A stretch of DNA of 44,044 bases from Bacteroidales bacterium (GCA_017454165.1 JAFTDN010000052.1:1-44044); one strand, 5' to 3'; shown: positions 1 through 7,560, counted from the stretch's first letter. Numbers and translations: made by a program. The notes: a model not told the origin generated them from the sequence alone.

Positions 1-100
1 CGGCTGTGTTCTTACGCCCCTCTGGGGCTACGCGCAGCCGACCACCTCGACATGCCGCCCCGCAGGGGCGGTAGACCACAGGCGGAGGTGCCAACACACG
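1..100. repeat. Copy 1 of a ~100-bp direct repeat built of GC hairpins
   Basis: Positions 1-100 match 211-310 at a constant offset of 210 bases with seven mismatches, and 23-85 is identical to 233-295. Each copy contains short perfect hairpins of the form GCCCC-N3-GGGGC (16-28 and 56-70 here). Between the copies lie another small palindrome (131-143) and two copies of CCGTGGGTTGAAACC (161-175 and 194-208). No gene is supported in 1-430. This looks like an intergenic REP-type mosaic, probably one of many copies in the genome. That last point is inference. Confidence 0.75.
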
Positions 101-210
101 CTCGGGGTGGGGCCATGCGATGGCCAATGCAGCCCGTAGGGCTGCAACATCGGCAACCGCCCGTGGGTTGAAACCGTGCGCCACATTCGCATACCGTGGG
201 TTGAAACCCA

Positions 211-310
211 CGGCTGTATTCCTACGCCCCGTTGGGGCTACGCGCAGCCGACCACCTCGACATGCCGCCCCGCAGGGGCGGTAGACCACAGGCGGGGGGG
301 CCAACCCACG
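211..310. repeat. Copy 2 of the ~100-bp direct repeat
   Basis: Second copy of the element at 1-100, in the same orientation. It carries the same two hairpins (226-238 and 266-280). It is preceded by GTGGGTTGAAACCCAC, itself a perfect palindrome around TTGAA. The downstream part contains a run of seven Gs (294-300) where copy 1 has GGAGGTG. A short open frame crossing this region has no protein-like features and is not called. Confidence 0.75.
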
Positions 311-355
311 CCTGCACAACGCCATCCCGCCAACAGCTCACCCATCAGAATAAGC

Positions 356-382
356 GAGGGCGCACCTGATGGGTGCGCCCTC
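356..382 (-). terminator. Hairpin downstream of the LRR gene
   Basis: Perfect 11-bp stem (356-366 with 372-382) and 5-nt loop, 56 bases beyond the stop codon of the leftward LRR protein gene. Reading leftward, no T-run follows, so it is not a canonical intrinsic terminator. It could stabilise the 3' end or act with a termination factor. A small tandem repeat of TTTAAACGGCG (402-423) lies between it and the gene. Confidence 0.4.
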
Positions 383-437
383 ACCAAGCTGTTCGAGCAC
401 CATTTAAACGGCGTTTAAACGGCGTTGCAATGCGGTT

Positions 438-2975
438 CTAAAGCCTCACCACCTTGGCCACGGCGTGGCCCACGCGGATGACGTAAACACCTGCGGGATG
501 GCCGCTCAGGTCGATGCGGATGCGGCTCGCCACTGCGGGGGCTGAGCCTGCCGAAGCCCCGTGCACGGGCACTCGCAGCACCAGCTGGCCGTTGGCGCTG
601 TACCCCAGCACCTCGGTGGCGGTGCCTTCGACAGGCTCAGGCACCGTTAGCCACAGCTCACCAGTGGTGGGGTTCGGATATACGCTCAGGCCCTCGCGGT
701 GGATGCCGAGCAGGCCGGTGGCATCCTCCACCTTCTCGAACACGGCCACCAGCTCGGCCTCTCCCGTGCACTCGAAGGTGTAGGGGTTGGCGGTGCTCAC
801 CTCGGTGCCCCCCTTGGTCCACCGCACGAAGCGGTAGCCCTCGTTGGCCGTGGCCTCGAGCCGCACCGTGCTGCCCATGGTGTAGCTCTCATTGCTGGGC
901 GACACCGTGCCGGCACTGTAGGGGTTGGCCGTGGCACGCACCTCGTAGGTGCGCTTGCGGAACTGCACCCGTATGGTTACGTCGTGCGCGGGCATGGCGA
1001 AGCTGTAGGTGCCGCTCGACTGGGCTACCTCAACCTTGTTGGCCTCGTTGCCCGTCTCGAACACCACCACCGTGCCCGCCACATAGCCGCTGCTGGGGCT
1101 CAGCGTGAAGCTGACAGTAGGCGTGAGCTCGGGCACCATGGTGTATTGGTTCTCGCCGATGGGTGTACCCTGCTCTATGGCTATCTGGCCGTTCTGGGCT
1201 TCAAGGGTGATGATGCGCGGTGTGGCCAGCGTCCAGCCGTACCATGTGTTTGCTGTACTCTCACCTCCAGTAACATGTTCCCAGCCTTTATCGGCCCTAT
1301 ACTTATCCTGCGCGGCGGCCAGCGCATCGCCCATCAACGGTTTGCCTTCGGCATCTACCAGCAGTAGGCCGCGTGGCTGGGGAATGCTCTTGAATAGAAG
1401 TATTTCTACGTTTTTGGGAGGTTCGGCACCTAGCTGTAGCAGGCGGAGGGGAGCCTCATAGAACGTAGGATGAGAGGGAGCCGGCCCCTTAGCACCAATA
1501 CTTTTGACCACAGGCAGGCTCACGTGGGTGAGGGCGGCGCATCTATAAAACGCAGCCGCAGCAATGCTATCAGCTTGGGGTAGGCTTATGCTGGTGAGGG
1601 ATTCGCAGTAATTGAAAGCATAGCTACCAATGCAACGGGCATTGGGCAGGTTTACGCTGGAGAGTGATTGGCAGTTGTTGAACGCATACTCTCCGATGCT
1701 AATGGCTGCGGGAAGGCTTACGTTGGTGAGGGCGGTGCATCCCCCGAATGCATAACTACCAATGGTGTCGGCTGAAGGCAGCTCCATTCTGGAGAGGGCG
1801 GTACAGCGAAAGAATGCTGCCTCGTTGATGATGACGACCTTCGGTAGGTTTACGCTGGCGAGGGCTTTGCATCCAAAAAATGCATAACTACCAATGGTAT
1901 TGGTTTCAGGCAGATTCACGCTAGTGAGGGTACCTGCTTGGTCAAAGGTATTCTCGCCTATCTTTTCAATCTTGGCTATGCTCACCTTTTCGATGGACTT
2001 GCCGAAGTAGCCGTTGTTCTTCGCATCGGGCGAGTCGAACACGAAGTCGGCCTCATCGGTGATGGTGAACTCTTTCAGCTGATTTAGCGTTAGGCGCTCA
2101 GCTGCCAGGTAATTCCAGTCATCGGGGAGGAAGGCACCGCCCACCATCTCCATGCTGGTGATGTTCGCCTGTTCCACGCCGCTGGCGGTGATGGCCGCCT
2201 TCAGCGAGATTGCTTCCTGCTCGGTAGCACCATTTATTTTCACTCTCACAGAGGGCAAGCTCCAGCCGTGCCAAGTGCTGGAGGCAGCATCCCAATTTGC
2301 GTCCGCCTTGTAAGGTGCCAATAGCTCAGCGGCCTGCAATCCTATGTAGCGCGGGCTGGGGCAGTCGGCGAATGCTTGTGAACCAATTGTCGGCGGAGCG
2401 GTTAGATATATTAGTCGCAATGCATTGCACCCTGAAAATGCCTTACTGCCTATCTCGGTAACCTTGGGCAGGTGCGCAGTGCTAAGAGAGGTGCAGTTAA
2501 GGAATGCGCTGGCCCTAATTGTGATAACCTCGGGCAGGCGCACGGAGCTAAGGGAGGTGCAGCCTCTAAACGCAAATTGGGAAATAGTGGTGGCATCGGG
2601 CAGCACCACGCTGGTGAGGCTGGCGCAATTATAGAATGCACCTGTCCCCACAACTTTGAGTTTGGCTATGCTCACTTTCTCGATGGCTGCCCCCCAATAG
2701 GGCTTTGTATTGGCCGTGGTGGACATATCGTCCACACTGGTAACCGAACTGGAAATCGTAAAATTGTTCAGCTTGCTCAGCTCGCTGGCTTGGCTCTGAA
2801 GATAGCTCCAATCGGCTGCGACAAAAGTGCCCGCCGAAATCTCGATGCTGGTGATGTTTCCCAATTCCACGTCGCTGGCAGTTAGGGCTGCTTGCAGCGA
2901 GGTTTGACCTGTTTTGGTTGTTCCGTTCACCTTCACGGTGAGGTTCTGGGCCTGCGCGGCCCCAACAGTGGCCAA
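438..2975 (-). CDS. BspA-like leucine-rich-repeat surface protein with T9SS sorting domain
   Basis: Exported adhesin-type protein. The open frame starts at a TTG (2975). In-frame codons upstream continue into a better signal peptide (basic RLRR, then a Leu/Ala-rich core ending VGAAQAQ) up to a nine-C tract at 3064-3072. The only nearby ATG (3088) is out of frame by one base across that tract. From the TTG (845 residues), two copies of a module (about 8-235 and 240-580) each begin with VKVNG/VKING and contain BspA-type LRR_5 repeats (about 22 residues, SLxSVxLPxxxxIGxxAFxxC). Two InlB-like B-repeat segments follow (about 600-745), then a C-terminal type A sorting domain (about 755-845, LSVYPNPTTGEL to VVRL). 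Secretion to the cell surface by the T9SS is inferred from that domain. A TATCTTTG promoter motif on the minus strand at 3134-3141 places the mRNA start just upstream of the ATG at 3088, so that ATG is probably the natural start and expression may be phase-variable. Two REP-like palindromes interrupt the sorting-domain coding region in frame. Confidence 0.88.
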   Translation of the reverse strand: MATVGAAQAQNLTVKVNGTTKTGQTSLQAALTASDVELGNITSIEISAGTFVAADWSYLQSQASELSKLNNFTISSSVTSVDDMSTTANTKPYWGAAIEKVSIAKLKVVGTGAFYNCASLTSVVLPDATTISQFAFRGCTSLSSVRLPEVITIRASAFLNCTSLSTAHLPKVTEIGSKAFSGCNALRLIYLTAPPTIGSQAFADCPSPRYIGLQAAELLAPYKADANWDAASSTWHGWSLPSVRVKINGATEQEAISLKAAITASGVEQANITSMEMVGGAFLPDDWNYLAAERLTLNQLKEFTITDEADFVFDSPDAKNNGYFGKSIEKVSIAKIEKIGENTFDQAGTLTSVNLPETNTIGSYAFFGCKALASVNLPKVVIINEAAFFRCTALSRMELPSADTIGSYAFGGCTALTNVSLPAAISIGEYAFNNCQSLSSVNLPNARCIGSYAFNYCESLTSISLPQADSIAAAAFYRCAALTHVSLPVVKSIGAKGPAPSHPTFYEAPLRLLQLGAEPPKNVEILLFKSIPQPRGLLLVDAEGKPLMGDALAAAQDKYRADKGWEHVTGGESTANTWYGWTLATPRIITLEAQNGQIAIEQGTPIGENQYTMVPELTPTVSFTLSPSSGYVAGTVVVFETGNEANKVEVAQSSGTYSFAMPAHDVTIRVQFRKRTYEVRATANPYSAGTVSPSNESYTMGSTVRLEATANEGYRFVRWTKGGTEVSTANPYTFECTGEAELVAVFEKVEDATGLLGIHREGLSVYPNPTTGELWLTVPEPVEGTATEVLGYSANGQLVLRVPVHGASAGSAPAVASRIRIDLSGHPAGVYVIRVGHAVAKVVRL
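537..561. repeat. REP-like palindrome inside coding sequence (unit A)
   Basis: Six-bp stem GGGGCT (538-543) with AGCCCC (555-560) around GAGCCTGCCGA. Its core resembles the element at 620-646 (CTGAGCCTGTCGAAG-type). It lies in frame in the sorting domain of the LRR protein and encodes part of GASAGSAP. I recognise the core as a REP-like sequence seen in many bacterial genomes. Copy number here is unknown. Confidence 0.5.
620..646. repeat. REP-like palindrome inside coding sequence (unit B)
   Basis: Seven-bp perfect stem CGGTGCC (620-626) with GGCACCG (640-646), loop TTCGACAGGCTCA. On the coding strand it reads CCTGAGCCTGTCGAAGG and encodes PEPVEGTA within the T9SS sorting domain. Peptides of this kind arise when a REP-like element inserts in frame. 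Confidence 0.55.
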
Positions 2976-3063
2976 TAACAGCGCGGCCAGCGCGGTGCGC
3001 CGTAGGCGGGCGAACAGCCCAGTTGCTACGGACTTATGTCTCCCGGCCGTATAGGAAGACTGT

Positions 3064-3072
3064 GGGGGGGGG
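3064..3072 (-). repeat. Nine-base poly-C tract at the start of the LRR gene
   Basis: On the coding (minus) strand: ATG at 3088, then AATCAATCAGTTA, nine Cs, A. With nine Cs the ATG frame stops after 20 codons at a TAG. With ten Cs (or seven) it runs directly into the LRR frame and yields MNQSVTPPPQSS followed by the signal peptide. A single slip would therefore switch the protein on. A sequencing or assembly error in the homopolymer would look the same. Confidence 0.7.
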
Positions 3073-3133
3073 TAACTGATTGATTCATAGCGAATTACAA
3101 TTAATTATTAGCTAGTGTGTAGCGAAGTTGCAA

Positions 3134-3141
3134 CAAAGATA
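3134..3141 (-). promoter_or_regulatory. -7 promoter element for the LRR gene
   Basis: Minus strand TATCTTTG matches the Bacteroidota -7 consensus TAnnTTTG. It predicts a transcript start near 3127, about 40 bases upstream of the ATG at 3088. Confidence 0.6.
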
Positions 3142-3168
3142 CGGTGGACGTTTGAGCTATGCAATACT

Positions 3169-3203
3169 TAAAACTAGTGATTTTGCATCACTAAAACTAG
3201 TGA
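3169..3203. promoter_or_regulatory. Candidate operator: paired TAAAACTAGTGA repeats
   Basis: Two exact direct copies of TAAAACTAGTGA (3169-3180 and 3192-3203), 23 bases apart. Between them is a perfect 7-bp inverted repeat TAGTGAT (3175-3181) / ATCACTA (3187-3193). The element sits about 40-75 bases upstream of the predicted LRR transcript start in an AT-rich patch. The arrangement suits a dimeric regulator. No other function is apparent. The rest of 3089-3370 holds no supported gene. Confidence 0.4.
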
Positions 3204-3337
3204 CATTGTTCATAAACACATAACAATTAGCATATTGCACCATACACCCATACCGCTACGAGCGCGAGCCCAACGAAGCCCACCGAGCGCTGCTCATGAA
3301 ATAAGAACGCGACCCCAATGAAGGCGGATGCCCTAAA

Positions 3338-3359
3338 CGCACCATAATCATAGGGTGCG
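3338..3359 (-). terminator. Weak hairpin downstream of folC
   Basis: CGCACC (3338-3343) pairs with GGTGCG (3354-3359), 12 bases beyond the folC stop in the leftward direction, followed by only a short TTTA. Possible weak terminator. Confidence 0.3.
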
Positions 3360-3370
3360 GCGGTGAGACC

Positions 3371-4669
3371 TCACACCACTTCGGCCACCACGAACGCGCT
3401 GCCCCCCACCACTATCAGGTCGTCGGGGGCGGACTGTGCGCGGGCGCGGGCCAGGCCCTCGGCCACAGGGCCGCAAAGCTCGCCGCTCAGCCCGTACCGC
3501 TGGGCCAGCTGCATGAGCCGCTCCGCATCAAGCGCACGGGGGATGCCCGCCTGCACAAAGTAGTAGCGAGCCTGGGTGGGCAGCAGGGCCAGCATGGGCT
3601 CCACATCCTTGTCGCCGGCCACGCCCAGCACAAAGTGCAAACGGGCATAGCGCTGCGCCTTTATCTGCCTCACTACCTGCGCAATGCCATCGGCATTATG
3701 GCCTATGTCGCAAAAGATGTCGGGGCGGCTACCCAGCCGCTGCCAGCGGCCCATGAGGCCAGTAGAGACCTGCACCGCGCTCATCCCCAGCTCTATATGC
3801 CCATCAGCGATGCTGAACCCGCGCTCGCGCAGCGCATCGATGGCGCAGAGCACCCCGGGCAGATTCAGCCGCTGGTACTGCCCCATGAGGTCGAGGCTGT
3901 ACGTTTTCACCTGCCCCCCAGCGCATCGCACCGACACGCGCTGCAAACCATCGGGATGCGGGATTGTATCTACGTCTATAGGTGCGTAGCGCTGCCATGC
4001 CTTGATGAGGGGGGCCCCCACCTGCTGGGCCGCTGCCTCGAACACCGCGTTGGTAGGCGGCTGATCCTGCCCCAGCACTGCGGGCACGCCCTGCTTGAAT
4101 ATGCCAGCCTTCTCGGCGGCAATCCGCTGCACGGTGCCGCCCAGCAAGGCCATGTGGTCGAGCGCGATGTTGGTAACCACAGCCACCTCGGGCTCTATGA
4201 TGTTGGTGGAGTCGAGCCGTCCGCCCAGCCCCACCTCCACCACAGCCACATCCACGTGCTGCTGGGCGAAATAGCTGAAGGCCATGGCCACCGTCATCTC
4301 GAAGAACGATGGTCTCAACCGCTCAAATAGGGGTCGTCCATCGGCCACAAACCGCACCACATCGGCCTCGGAGATCATCTCCCCGTTCACGCGGATGCGC
4401 TCGCGGAAATCGCGCAGGTGGGGCGAGGTGTACAGCCCCACGCAGTAGCCAGCCCGCTGTAGCACTGCGGCCAGCATGTGCGAGGTGCTGCCCTTGCCGT
4501 TGGTGCCCGCCACGTGCACCGAGCGGAAATACCTATGCGGATGGCCGTAATGCGCATCGAGGGCGAGCGTATTATCGAGGTTGGCCTTGTACGCAGCTGC
4601 GCCAACACGCTGGTACATAGGTAGCTGCGTAAACAAAAACTGTAGCGTGGCGGAGTAGTCCCTATCCAT
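3371..4669 (-). CDS. folC: Bifunctional folylpolyglutamate/dihydrofolate synthase
   Basis: Mur-ligase-family cytosolic enzyme that adds L-glutamate to dihydropteroate or tetrahydrofolates using ATP. Motifs seen: P-loop GTNGKGST (residues 55-62), followed by TSPHL and the RERIRVNG stretch. The central domain has VEVGLGGRLDSTN and TNIALDHMALLG, and the C-terminal domain has CDIGHNADG. The protein ends GGSAFVVAEVV as complete homologues do. I chose ATG 4669 (MDRDYSATLQFLF, 432 residues) because it aligns with the usual N-terminus and because the minus-strand promoter motif at 4693-4700 puts the transcript start only about 10-20 bases upstream. ATG 4678 is the alternative, and a longer frame reaching 4771 runs through the promoter. 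It is transcribed divergently from the glycosyltransferase gene. Confidence 0.93.
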   Translation of the reverse strand: MDRDYSATLQFLFTQLPMYQRVGAAAYKANLDNTLALDAHYGHPHRYFRSVHVAGTNGKGSTSHMLAAVLQRAGYCVGLYTSPHLRDFRERIRVNGEMISEADVVRFVADGRPLFERLRPSFFEMTVAMAFSYFAQQHVDVAVVEVGLGGRLDSTNIIEPEVAVVTNIALDHMALLGGTVQRIAAEKAGIFKQGVPAVLGQDQPPTNAVFEAAAQQVGAPLIKAWQRYAPIDVDTIPHPDGLQRVSVRCAGGQVKTYSLDLMGQYQRLNLPGVLCAIDALRERGFSIADGHIELGMSAVQVSTGLMGRWQRLGSRPDIFCDIGHNADGIAQVVRQIKAQRYARLHFVLGVAGDKDVEPMLALLPTQARYYFVQAGIPRALDAERLMQLAQRYGLSGELCGPVAEGLARARAQSAPDDLIVVGGSAFVVAEVV

Positions 4670-4692
4670 AGCGAACATTTTACACCTGGGCA

Positions 4693-4700
4693 CAAATGTA
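4693..4700 (-). promoter_or_regulatory. -7 promoter element for folC
   Basis: Minus strand TACATTTG, a full match to TAnnTTTG, ending 15 bases upstream of ATG 4678. Confidence 0.55.
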
Positions 4701-4809
4701 AGCAATAAGCCCATTGGTTGCATCCTCACCCCACCCCCATAAATGCCACCGCAGTTTTGGGGAACCGACAAATTTTATTAACATTGCCCCCCAAAAGCAC
4801 CCACCGCCC

Positions 4810-5961
4810 GTGAGCAGCATCATAGCCAGCCTAAGCCCCATTGAGCTAATCCTATTGGCCTCACTGCTAGTAGGTTTATGCATACAGCTCTACTACTACC
4901 TGTGGGTTTTCACACGGGTAAGCATGAGGCGGTGCCCCCACCCACACACGGAATCGGGCGATGCTCTCCCCCCAGTATCGGTGGTGATATGCGCCCGCAA
5001 CGAGGAAGAGAACCTCAAACGTTTCCTACCCAAGGTATTAGCGCAAGAGTACCCCAACTTTGAGGTGGTAGTGGTGAACGACTGCTCCACCGATGGCACC
5101 GACATGCTGCTCAGCTCCATGCTGAGCCAGCACCCCAGGCTGCGCGTTACCAGCATCAACGAGAACGCCAAGTTCATGCACAACAAGAAGCTGGCCCTCA
5201 CGGTGGGCATCAAATCGGCTCAGCACGAATGGCTGCTGCTCACCGATGCCGACTGCTATCCCGAATCGCCGCGCTGGCTGGCCTCCATGGCTGAGCACTT
5301 CGTGCAGGGCACCGAGCTGGTCATAGGCTACGGCGGCTATACCGCCCAGCCAGGGCTGCTCAACAAGCTCATCCGATTCGACACCATGTTCAACGCCATG
5401 GCCTATCTGGGCTTCGCCATCAACCACCACCCCTACATGGCCGTGGGGCGCAACTTGGCCTACCGCAAAGAGCTATTCTTCCGCCACAGGGGCTTCGCCT
5501 CGCACTCGCACATCATCTCGGGCGACGACGACCTGTTCGTGCGCGATGCGGCCCACGGGCGCAACACCTCCGTGTGCCTAGCCCCCGAGGCCATCACCCG
5601 CTCGGTACCGTGCCCCACCTACCGCGAATGGCTCAGGCAGAAGACCCGGCACGTATCCACCTCGGCGCATTACAAGCTGAGCGCCAAGATGCGCATCGCC
5701 ATGGAGCCCATCTCACGTACACTCATGCTGGGCGCGGCCATAGCCCTGCTGGTCATGCAATTCAACCCCCTAGCAATAATCATAGCGCTGATTATTAGAT
5801 ACATAATACAACTCTTGGTAACAAAAGGGGCCATGAACCGCTTGAACGAAAAGAAATTATTACTAATTTCGCCCATATGGGACTTCTACTCGCTGTACCT
5901 TTACACCAAGATACACCTAGCAAACCTACTCACCCAAAAGAGAACCCCGGCATGGAGGTAA
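4810..5961 (+). CDS. Membrane-anchored family 2 glycosyltransferase
   Basis: Inner-membrane GT-A fold glycosyltransferase that would use a nucleotide-sugar donor; the acceptor is unknown. An N-terminal membrane helix (LILLASLLVGLCIQLYYYL) is followed by the GT2 core: VSVVICARNEEENL, VVVNDCSTDGT, a TDADC metal-binding motif, then GDDDLFVRD and a QKTRH stretch resembling the QxxRW motif of processive GT2 enzymes. Two hydrophobic segments close the protein (LMLGAAIALLVMQF, IIIALIIRYIIQLLV). The frame is open upstream to a TTG at 4714. I prefer GTG 4810 (383 residues) because it directly precedes the membrane helix, while the upstream stretch is Pro/His-rich and unlike the family. The last 10 bases overlap the sigma-factor gene, suggesting translational coupling. 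Confidence 0.88.
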   Translation: MSSIIASLSPIELILLASLLVGLCIQLYYYLWVFTRVSMRRCPHPHTESGDALPPVSVVICARNEEENLKRFLPKVLAQEYPNFEVVVVNDCSTDGTDMLLSSMLSQHPRLRVTSINENAKFMHNKKLALTVGIKSAQHEWLLLTDADCYPESPRWLASMAEHFVQGTELVIGYGGYTAQPGLLNKLIRFDTMFNAMAYLGFAINHHPYMAVGRNLAYRKELFFRHRGFASHSHIISGDDDLFVRDAAHGRNTSVCLAPEAITRSVPCPTYREWLRQKTRHVSTSAHYKLSAKMRIAMEPISRTLMLGAAIALLVMQFNPLAIIIALIIRYIIQLLVTKGAMNRLNEKKLLLISPIWDFYSLYLYTKIHLANLLTQKRTPAWR

Positions 5962-6590
5962 ACCCCAACGAAGTGAACACTGACAACCTATCGGAGAAGG
6001 CCAAATACGACCTAGTGCTGATAGAGCGTGCCATTGCTGGCGATGAGAAGGCCTACTCCGAGCTGCTGGGGCGCTACAAGGATGCCATCTACTTCATGCT
6101 CCTGAAAATGGTGAACAACAAGTGGGACGCCGAGGACCTCACCCTTGAGGCCTTCGGCAAGGCGTTCAAAAGCATAAAGCAGTACACTCCCAACTATGCC
6201 TTCAGCACGTGGCTATTCAAAATAGCCACCAACAACTGCATCGACTTCATCCGCAAGCGGAAGGCCAGCACCATATCCATCGATGGCAGCACCTACGACG
6301 ACCCCGATGACAGCTACGCCTCGCTCACATCGGCCCTGCCCGCCAGCACACCCGACCCCGAGGAGAGCCTCATCAAGGCGCAGAACATCAGGCTGGTGCA
6401 AGACGTGGTAGCCAAGCTAAAACCCCGATACCGCAAGCTGGTAGAGCTACGCTACTTCAAGGAGTACTCCTACGAAGAGGTGGCCCAAGAGCTCAACCTG
6501 CCGCTGGGCACAGTGAAGGCCCAGCTATTCAGAGCTCGAGAGCTCCTGCTGAACATCATGAAGAACATGGCCGAGGCCAACAAGCAGTAA
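5952..6590 (+). CDS. ECF-type RNA polymerase sigma factor
   Basis: Sigma-70 family group 4 protein of 212 residues. Region 2 covers about 25-100 (AYSELLGRYKDAIYFMLL, then DAEDLTLEAFGKAF and the YAFSTWLFKIATNNCIDFIRK segment that contacts -10 DNA). A Ser/Thr/Asp-rich linker follows, then region 4 at about 145-205 (RYRKLVELRYFKEYSYEEVAQELNLPLGTVKAQL is spread over this helix-turn-helix). ATG 5952 lies inside the 3' end of the glycosyltransferase gene (out of frame, 10-base overlap). A longer frame from 5877 is only glycosyltransferase-derived sequence. There is no anti-sigma gene next to it, so its control is not visible. It resembles a widely conserved Bacteroidota sigma factor, but I cannot equate it with a named one. 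Confidence 0.92.
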   Translation: MEVNPNEVNTDNLSEKAKYDLVLIERAIAGDEKAYSELLGRYKDAIYFMLLKMVNNKWDAEDLTLEAFGKAFKSIKQYTPNYAFSTWLFKIATNNCIDFIRKRKASTISIDGSTYDDPDDSYASLTSALPASTPDPEESLIKAQNIRLVQDVVAKLKPRYRKLVELRYFKEYSYEEVAQELNLPLGTVKAQLFRARELLLNIMKNMAEANKQ

Positions 6591-6603
6591 GCCCCGCCCC
6601 CAC

Positions 6604-7227
6604 ATGACCCCCATAGCAACCCACCTCCCCGAGCTATCGCCCCTACAGCACGACCAGCTGGAGGAGCTGCGAGCCCAGCTCGAGCTATGGAATGCGAAAA
6701 TCAACGTGGTGTCGCGCAAGGACATCGAACACTTGGGCACCCACCACATACTGCACTCACTGGCCATAGCCAAGGTGCTGCATCCATGCGATGATGCCCG
6801 CATACTCGATGTAGGCACAGGCGGCGGCCTGCCCGGCCTCCCGCTGGCCATCGCATTCCCCCGCTGCCAATTCACCCTAGTGGACTCGGTGGGCAAAAAA
6901 ACGCTGGTGGCCAGCAGCATAGCCAAACACCTAGGGCTCACCAACGTGGAGGTGCTCAACACCCGCGCCGAGCAGCTCGATGGCCCATTCGACTTCGCGG
7001 TGAGCCGCGCCGTGGCGCAGCTGCCGCAGCTGCTGAGCTGGACCGCCCGCTCGGTGAGGCCCGGCGGATGCAGCAACCTCCCCAACGGCCTCATATGCCT
7101 AAAGGGCGGCGACCTGACCGAGGAGCTGCGCCCGTACCAAAGGCTGGCCCAGTGCTGGAGCATCAGCGAGCTATTCGCCGACCCATACTTTGAGCACAAG
7201 CACATAGTGCTCGTACCCAAGATATAG
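6604..7227 (+). CDS. rsmG: 16S rRNA (guanine527-N7)-methyltransferase
   Basis: Cytosolic SAM-dependent enzyme that methylates N7 of G527 in 16S rRNA. Its 207 residues match family length. The SAM-binding glycine motif is DVGTGGGLPGLPLAIAFP, followed by TLVDSVGKKTLV and SRAVAQLPQLL as in other RsmG proteins. It starts 13 bases after the sigma-factor stop, so it is probably the last gene of the glycosyltransferase-sigma-rsmG operon. Confidence 0.95.
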   Translation: MTPIATHLPELSPLQHDQLEELRAQLELWNAKINVVSRKDIEHLGTHHILHSLAIAKVLHPCDDARILDVGTGGGLPGLPLAIAFPRCQFTLVDSVGKKTLVASSIAKHLGLTNVEVLNTRAEQLDGPFDFAVSRAVAQLPQLLSWTARSVRPGGCSNLPNGLICLKGGDLTEELRPYQRLAQCWSISELFADPYFEHKHIVLVPKI

Positions 7228-7303
7228 AGCCACCACAGGACATCCCCCGCACACGGCTAGCAAAAAAGTTGCCCCCCTGCGCACACCGCAAAAAAATAAT
7301 TCG

Positions 7304-7311
7304 TACCTTTG
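7304..7311 (+). promoter_or_regulatory. -7 promoter element for rpmH
   Basis: TACCTTTG, an exact TAnnTTTG match, 58 bases upstream of the rpmH ATG. It is preceded by an A-run. Confidence 0.65.
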
Positions 7312-7369
7312 CGGTTCGAAAGCCTCAGCACTTTTTACTTCAGAACTAACGAGATAAACGCATACCGAG

Positions 7370-7528
7370 ATGAAAAGAACATTCCAGCCCTCGAACCGCA
7401 AAAGGAGGAACAAGCACGGGTTCCGCGAGCGCATGTCCACCCCCAACGGCCGCCGTGTGCTAGCTGCCCGAAGGGCCAAAGGGCGCAAAAAGCTCACGGT
7501 GTCCGATGAGTTCCGCCACAGGAAATAA
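7370..7528 (+). CDS. rpmH: 50S ribosomal protein L34
   Basis: A 52-residue basic protein beginning [18 protein letters not shown] and continuing with [20 protein letters not shown], the L34 signature. It is a component of the large ribosomal subunit. The gene has its own promoter motif (7304-7311) and an intrinsic terminator 33 bases after the stop (7561-7583), so it is probably a single transcription unit. Confidence 0.98.
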   Translation: MKRTFQPSNRKRRNKHGFRERMSTPNGRRVLAARRAKGRKKLTVSDEFRHRK

Positions 7529-7560
7529 TAGCGCCGAACATAATAGGCAACAGAGAGGGC

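Noticed and set aside
1..310. CRISPR array
   Set aside because: Only two long repeat copies with internal hairpins, no regular short spacers and no cas genes in the window.
176..418. Short plus-strand open frame across the left-edge repeats
   Set aside because: Encodes repeat and hairpin DNA with Pro/Arg/Thr-rich translation; no promoter or homologous motif.
3261..3340. Possible protein remnant (YEREPNEAHRALLMK then ERDPNEGG) on the plus strand
   Set aside because: Short, with a stop in the middle, and I cannot match it to a family; probably chance or an unidentifiable relic.
3635..4330. Long plus-strand open frame antisense to folC
   Set aside because: It lies wholly over a clear folC coding region; its His/Arg-rich translation is typical of antisense frames in GC-rich DNA and has no domain signature.
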